NCBI GenBank assembly: GCA_015183035.1
Contig: JACZZP010000006.1
Location: 1,922,001-1,986,000, forward strand
Length of the DNA stretch: 64,000 nt
DNA from: Meloidogyne chitwoodi
Taxonomy: Eukaryota; Nematoda; Chromadorea; Rhabditida; Meloidogynidae
Direction: 5' to 3'
The notes under the pieces were generated by a model. That model did no database searches, was not told where the DNA came from, and worked only from the letters and a program-made list of their open reading frames with translations. Both the position numbers and the translations under genes were made by a program. Numbering within the stretch: position 1 is the first letter of the stretch; each line of letters starts with the position of its first letter. This document shows positions 57,238 through 64,000 of this stretch, piece after piece.

Positions 57238-57862
57238 TTCTCTGATTTATTATTATTTTTTAAATATATTTGTATTATTGAACTTCAAATAAAATTTATT
57301 TTTAAATTATACAATATTTATTACAATAAATATATTTTAAAATCTGGTCATAAAAAGACACATACATAATATATTTGGTGAATATTTAAATAAGTCAAAG
57401 ATAGGAGAGGTTCAAATTATTTTTACTAATAATAATAGAGAATCTTAATATAGAAAAAGTAAAAAAGAGTAGATATTATTTAATATTTGGGTATATTTAT
57501 GGTTTTAAAGGTAATGCCAATGTTGAGAAAAAGTTTTTTTTTAATTCAAATCAAATGGTTGACAACACTCAATCTAAATGTATAAAAGCATAACAAAATT
57601 TGACAAAGTTGTCTCTACTTTCTTGCCAACCCTGAGATTTGAATAAAGTTGACTCTCCCAAGAATATCACAGGAACACCGTTGAGTCCTTCAACGTCCTT
57701 ATAATTAGAGTCAACTTTTTAATAATTCAATTAAAATAAAACCTCGGAATATCCCTCCTTTATTTATATAAATTCCAAAATAACCTTCAAAATGATTTTT
57801 TTATTTAAATAAGAGAATGGATAAAAATCCGAGATTTTAAAGTAAATTATACATTAATTCAA
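57238..57862. other. Convergent intergenic with a small inverted-repeat element
   Basis: Between the dsRBD gene and the PI3K stop. AAAGTTGACTCT (57645-57656) and AGAGTCAACTTT (57707-57718) are perfect 12-bp inverted ends of a 74-bp unit. The unit contains ACAGGAACACCG and GTCCTTATAA, both similar to sequence near 27,725-27,780. Otherwise A/T-rich. Confidence 0.55.
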
Positions 57863-60800
57863 TTAATTAACTTTCATAGAAAACCATCTTTCCAGTTCCA
57901 TTCCTTTTTTATCTGATTCACCCTCTCCCAACTGATTTAATTTGATTCGTGTTTCGCATAAGGCAAACTTGACTTTGAGATTTCCTGAGTGCCAAATTGA
58001 TACATTTAATGAAATATCATAAACGGAAACTCCATGTAAAAGTACATCTTTTAGTGAATAACAAATCTAAATTTAATTTAATTTTAAAAAAATAAAAAGA
58101 GAAAACCTCTTCGTTATATGTTGGATTTTGTGTATTTTTAACTACTCTTGTTTTTCTTTTCCAATAACGTGGAGAAAATAATAAACTATCATCCTCTTCT
58201 CCCCAACGTAAATAAGTTTTTACATAACTATCAGGTGATTGATCACGACTAATTAATGGCAAATTTCTTGCATGTCCAATAAAAATTTTCAACTCTGAAA
58301 ATTGTTCTAGTGTTATTCGAAGTAATATTTGGCAATGAATATTTGAATCAATCAAAATATCTGGCATTCCTAAAAAAAGAAAATTATAAAATATTTATCA
58401 AGTAGTTTAACTTCTTCTTAGCAAAAAATAAGTAACCCCCCAATCTCCTAATTTTTTGTTTTTCACCCTTTCATGTGATAAATAGCCCTACTGTAAACAG
58501 AAAATAATCAAAAAAATAAACCGTTAATTTTTCGACTCTCAGGTTCAGTATCACGAAAAAGAGGATGCATAAAAGTATAAACCAAATCGCAATGCGCAAC
58601 CTCATCTGACAGTTTAAACAATTTTAATAAAAAGGTTTGAAGTTCAGGCTAGAAAAAAAAGAAGATAAATAATTTGTAAAAATTAAAAAATAAATTAAAC
58701 CTGACGTCTAATAGCCACTTCTCTAACATTTGTTCTTCCAAGAATAGTAACAGTTTGAGATAAAGGAGGAATAGCCCGGCTAGAAAAGCGATAACAAAGC
58801 TTTGCATGAAGTTCTTCAAATTCTTGATACGACCTTTTTAAAAAAATATTTATTTTAAAATTTTGTTTTTAAACCTATAAATTTCCGTTCGTACATTCTC
58901 ATTGACTCTTTCCACCAATAATTTATACATCTATATTTTAAAAAGAATATTTATTTAAAAATTTTTATTAAACTCTCACATAAACTTTTCTAGAATTTTC
59001 CAACCACTTATCATATGAACTAACCAAAACAGAATCAATTCTTCCATCATCTTTTTCCCTAAAATTAAAGAAAATAAATTTATTTAAAATAAATAAAAAT
59101 AAACATGTATATTTCTGAAATAAAAGATAATCTATTCATATCATCAGACTTTGACACTCCAGAAATATGTAAAGGATTTCCTTTGAATTGAGCTATTGTG
59201 TGTGCAAAAAAGTTTAACCGAGGGAAACGACCTGAACATTAATTAAAAGATTTTAATATTTAAAATAAAATTTTAGATTTTTATTTTCGCTTACTTTGCA
59301 TCGATTCCTCTAGTTTTCGAGTGAATAGAACAGTTGCTTGAATATCATTCATTTCATGCATTAAATTATTCTCAACATAGGTCTAAAAAAAGGAAACAAA
59401 AATTAAAAAAAGTAAAAAAGAAATCTAACCACAGCCTCCATAGACATCCCTGGAATATCTGAGCATGAAAGAAAGCGTATCATATTAAATAAAATTGCAC
59501 GATTCTTGCGAAGTAAATTAAAAGCTTCACAACATTCATCAACAAAGCGTTGAAATTGTTCTGTATTGCTTTGACCACCATTAATTACAAAAGCCATTTC
59601 TGGAGTAAAAACAAATGGAACTCTGTCTCTATATTATTTTTAAAAAATTTTAAAACAATTTTTTAAATAAAAAAACCTATTGAATCCTGCAGCCATTTGC
59701 CTATCACCCAAATATTTGCCAAAATCAATATGAAAAACATGCCCAGATGTTGTTAACATAATATTATCATTATGCCTTAAAAGCTCAAAAATTAAATTAT
59801 TAAATTTAAAAAAAACCTGTCTCCAATACCCAAAATATAAGTTGCCACACACCAACCAGCGCAAGAACGTCGAAAGTTTTCAATTGCCTTTTTTAAAAAA
59901 AATAAATAAAAAATAAATTTAAATAAAAAATATAATTCAAAAAAATACCGCTTTATATTGAAACTCTGAAGGATTTTGTTTGCCTAACCAATTATTGAGA
60001 ACATCATCTCTATAAACTCCAGCAGCACCTGTACCCATTTGAATTTGTATTTCACGTAATGTACTACAATTTGGAACTAATTCAATCTAAAAAATGATTT
60101 AAAAAATATAATCTTTTTAATTTAAAACAAACCAATCCTTTTTTACTTTCTGTAGGCATACAACGAAATAAAATCATTCTCAAGTCTAATTGTTCTCCTA
60201 ACCAAATATCATTCATTGTTCTAACCAATTGAGTAACAACAGCATCTTGTCTTAAATCATCTCCAACCTTTAATAAAATATTATTTTTAAAAATAATTAA
60301 AAAATATTAAAAAAAACCTTGTAAATTATTCCAAAAGAATTTCGTTTGCCTTTAAAAACAATTTTAATTGGTTTTGTTAAAGAATTAAATATTGAACATT
60401 CAGAAATCTATAATTTAAATATTAAACTAAAAAATTTTAAATAAATCTTACAGATAAAGATTTACAACAAAATGATGTAGCAATTGGAATGCGAAGATTT
60501 TCAAAATCAAATTCATCAGAAAATTGATAAAGTTCTTTACGCAGTGTTTTTGTCTATAAATTAAAAAATTTAAATACTAAAAAATAAAATCTTCATACTG
60601 CTATGTTTTCAGCACATTCTTTAACAATTTTCGAAATTTTATCAAGTCGATCCAAAAATTGTTGCTGGAAAGCAATTTCATCCTCCAAGCTGGGTATTTT
60701 TAGATCAAGAAGCATTTTTTGTAGTAATTTACAACGTGAAGAGAATGATGGACTTTTAACATCTTGAATTCTTGTTTGAAGTTGCCTAGATAATTTTAAA

Positions 60801-63800
60801 TTTTTTTTTTTATTTTACTAAATTAAAAATTTTTTAAAAATACCAAAAAAGCTCTAGAGCAAAACGCCTATCCTTTGTTGAATGCTCCAATAAAAATAAT
60901 GCCAAAGCAGAATTTTCAAAAGTTTCGAAGCGAAGAGCCTCCACAAGTTGAGTAATTAAATTAAAGAGAAATTCAGAAGATGCCTGCCTTAATGATTTAA
61001 TAGCATATTCACGAACATATTGATCTTGAAAACTAAAAGTTGGAATAAAATTAAAAAAAATGTTTAATAACTAACAGGGGTAAAATTAATTCTAAAGCAA
61101 CCACAGGTGATAAAGGCACCCATTTTTTTAGAAGAGCATAAACATTGCCAAGATTATAAGTACTCCAAGTAGCTGAGCTGAGAACAAGTGGTAAGGCAGA
61201 AGGTATTTGATGTAAAAAGTGACGTTCAGACCAAAGCAATTCTTTATCATCTTTTGATAAACTTTAAAAAATAAATACTTTTAATCTAAAACATAATTAA
61301 TAAAATATTTTAATATTAAATTCAAAATATCTAAATAAACTAACTTATGACTGACACCACTGTCTATAAGGGTTTGAAGAATTTCTTGTTTTTCTGGTTG
61401 TAAGGCATCAAAGTCACGCCAATGTCTTAATTAAAAAAAATTATTTTAAAATAAAATAGTTAAAATTAATACATTTCATTTGGAGTTATATTCACAGGAA
61501 ATCTAATTCTATAATCATATTCTAATGCTTTAATAAGTAAAAGAACTTCTTCAGTGTCACCAATAAGAGGTCTTGGTCCCCAAGGCTGAACTATATCATT
61601 TTCCATTTGTCTCATTGGAACAAGAAGGGGACCTTGAAGGAGAAAACTGAAAAACAAGCATTTTATTATTTTAAATAATTTAATAAATACCCGTCAACAT
61701 TAAAAAGAGGCAAATTGGCAGAGGCAAGTCTTTTTTCATTGTTTAAGCTGTTAATCCTTAAATTTTGAAGTTCATTTGAAGCACCATCTGTATCACTAAA
61801 CAAATCAGTTGGTGTTCCACATTCATCACCAATTATAGGGATACCATGTAAAATAAAACAAATTTGTAATTCACGAGGCAATGAAGGTATATAAAAATCA
61901 AAATCATTCTGAAAAATGTTAAAAAAAAATTTTTCAATTTATTTTTTTAATATAATTTTTACCCAAAGTTGAAAAGGCACAAAAGTAAAGCCATATTTAT
62001 TTACAATATTTAATGGTCCACTTTTACAAATTCCATAAGACTTTGGACCATACATTAAATGCATTTCGATATAAAATGCTTTGTACTTATCATTCCAAGA
62101 GCTAGGTAAATTGTGTGCAGATTCAACACTCAAAAGAAGCTTTTCATTACAATGTGAACTTTCTCTAATAGTAGAAAACTCTGTTAAACCAAGAGGTTCA
62201 GTATTTATTGAAAAATCGGTAAGAGAAGAACAACAATAAGCACGGAAAAGATGTATTAATGAAGTAATTATAGAGCTGACTGATTCTCTTAAAGACGTCA
62301 AATTAGAAGCTTTATAGAGAAGATCAACTGAAGAGACAAGGTCTAATGTTTGAATGTTGTTAATTTTATTGGTTAACAATCTTAAAAAAATTAATTTTTA
62401 AATGTTGAAGGCAGAAAGCTTTAAAAGAAGTTCGTTGAAAATTTAATAGTATTGGGAAATATTTAATCTAATTCTCAGTTTAATTTTTTTAGTTTTTTTC
62501 GGTTCCAAAAATTTAATTTTATTGAAAATTTAACTTGATAGATTGTAGAACTGGCTGTCGCAATTTATTATCTTCTGGTGAAGCTAAACAGTTAGTTAAA
62601 TGTTTGGTTAAGTTTTTGATCAAATTGATAAACAAATCTTCGTTCATAGTTTTATTGGTGCAGATCGTTGTTCTTTATTAAAAAAGTATTAAAAAAAAAG
62701 TAATTAAAATTTATAACCTTGAAATTAATCTATTATTTGTTTTGATTTTTGGCAATATACGACGACCAACTTCTAAATCTACATCTTTTCCACCGGCCAA
62801 AAATTGTGCTACAAATAAATTTTTACCTAAATATTTTTAAAATTAATTATAAAAAATATTTTTAAAAAACCAATTGGTGCATCTGGAACTAAAAATTCAT
62901 CAGTTCCAAATACTTTTAAAGCATAATCGTTGAGTGGAATTTGACCTTCATTACGTTGAATCTCTTCCTGTGTTAGAAGCCTTAATAATACCTCCAAAAG
63001 AATTTCATCACTAGTTTTTCTCACTCCACAGGCCAACTCAAAAGACTTTAACTCTTCAGGGGTATCCCGTGGCCAACTAAATCAAATGGTTTTTTAATTT
63101 GAAGAAAAATCTGAAAAGCATACGTATCATCTTGATGAACACATAATTTAATAGTATCAACTGATGTCACAAAATAATCAAGTACAGGAGCGACGAAGAA
63201 AACATCAGTAATTTGAAGTTTATTGCTAACAGTTAAGCAACTTCGAAAACGGGGTAAACGTTCATAAAGTAGTTGTTTCTTAAAAAAATTTACATAAAAA
63301 AATTATAAGGTAAAAAACCTCCTTATAAAAATCGCAAGCCATTTCCTGACGTGTCACAAGGTCATCGCAGCAAAGCAACCTTTAATATAAAAATATTTTT
63401 TTATATTTAAAAAATTTAATAAACAGTAAAAAACCTTTGCTGTTGCTGATAGTGAGATTGATTTTTATTAGATTTATCATCTACTGGCGTGTTTACGCAT
63501 TCATTAGTGTTAGTTTGAGGAAAACATTTTACCTCATCCTCTGCTATTATTTTGTCATTTTGTTCCTTATTGTCGTTGTCATCTATTTCAGATTTTTGTA
63601 ATTTTTTATATAAAGGATCGAACTTAAATTAAAAATTATAATTTAAGCAAAATTTATTTTAACATCTTCAATAGTCAAAGACGATGCATTTCTAGGGGAA
63701 TGCAGATCAATCAAATCACCATTTCGAAATGGAATTTTGAGAGGAGACGATAAATTAATATTCTGAAAATAAAATTAGTTAAAAAACTAGATAAGTATTT

Positions 63801-63963
63801 AAAAATAAAACCTTTTCTGTTGTATTTACATCCGCCTGAATTTCTAACGGCTTATGAAAATTTGAATTCATAATCGAGACAGAAATAGGTTGAGAACAAT
63901 TGTTTGACCAAAAATTAGGAGAGTTTGGCAATGACAAGGAAGTAGAAGGAAGAAAAAAATTTT
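57863..63963 (-). CDS. piki-1: Class II phosphatidylinositol 3-kinase (PIK3C2-type), 5' end outside window
   Basis: Large multi-exon gene whose first exon in view has a splice acceptor at 63964, so the start lies beyond the window. Domain order: Ser/Asn-rich N-terminal region; Ras-binding-like region (about 62830-63350); PI3K C2 (about 61670-62400, [34 protein letters not shown]); helical PIK domain (about 60840-61640, [20 protein letters not shown]); kinase domain (59400-60540). Kinase motifs are [57 protein letters not shown] and [22 protein letters not shown] domain (about 58550-59100, [20 protein letters not shown]) and a C-terminal C2 (57863-58380, [24 protein letters not shown]) follow. 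Kinase followed by PX and C2 is diagnostic of class II. These enzymes make PI3P and PI(3,4)P2 on endosomal and plasma membranes; C. elegans piki-1 acts in phagosome PI3P formation. Catalytic DRHN and DFG are intact. Confidence 0.95.
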
Positions 63964-64000
63964 CTAAAAATAAATAAAAATTTTTAAAAGGAAAATTAAA

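Overview
The window is very AT-rich animal DNA with short, densely intron-split genes. It looks like a plant-parasitic nematode, most probably a root-knot nematode (Meloidogyne). Three things point there: nematode-only families (serpentine receptor class T, ground-like hedgehog-related proteins, ShKT proteins), close likeness to C. elegans proteins (rapsyn, CPZ-1-type cathepsin Z, class II PI3K), and two plant cell-wall enzymes of bacterial type (GH30 xylanase, GH43 arabinanase) that root-knot nematodes are known to carry. The species call is inference. All gene models were read by eye from reading frames and GT/AG junctions, so exon edges are approximate.

Layout: rapsyn (-, 858-4983); peroxisomal sarcosine/pipecolate oxidase-like (+, 6780-8841); Srt chemoreceptor (-, 9157-10539); stargazin/TARP-like protein (+, 11597-13898); a small secreted gene with two homopolymer frame breaks (+, 14656-15819); GT31 galactosyltransferase with an 11-nt microexon (-, 16608-18491); F-box-like/membrane protein (+, 19513-20780); broken ORC1 copy (+, 21370-22541); Merlin-like transposon remnant (22895-23376); cathepsin Z (-, 23453-24838); a long secreted protein with C-x3-C-x3-C-x3-C blocks (+, 25248-29817); small secreted ORF (-, 30200-30385); GH30 xylanase (-, 31301-32978); 905-bp inverted-repeat element (33628-34532); two divergent ground-like genes (-, 34740-35445; +, 37344-38040); small Cys-rich secreted protein (-, 38556-39312); one-TM hypothetical (+, 40475-41937); GH43 arabinanase (-, 42555-43698); orphan exon (-, 44375-44528); triple-ShKT secreted protein (+, 45917-50577); NK-2 homeobox gene (+, 52484-55165); two-dsRBD protein (+, 55806-57237); class II PI3K, 5' end outside the window (-, 57863-63963).

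There is no operon-like functional cluster. The middle third (about 23-51 kb) is rich in secreted products: cysteine protease, two cell-wall hydrolases, Cys-rich and ShKT proteins, ground-like proteins. It is also where most mobile-element debris lies. The most unusual signal is a family of four ~140-183-bp repeats (three in tandem in one intron, one 3.4 kb downstream). Their two ends differ between copies yet stay complementary within each copy, which suggests a structured RNA or an undescribed small mobile element.
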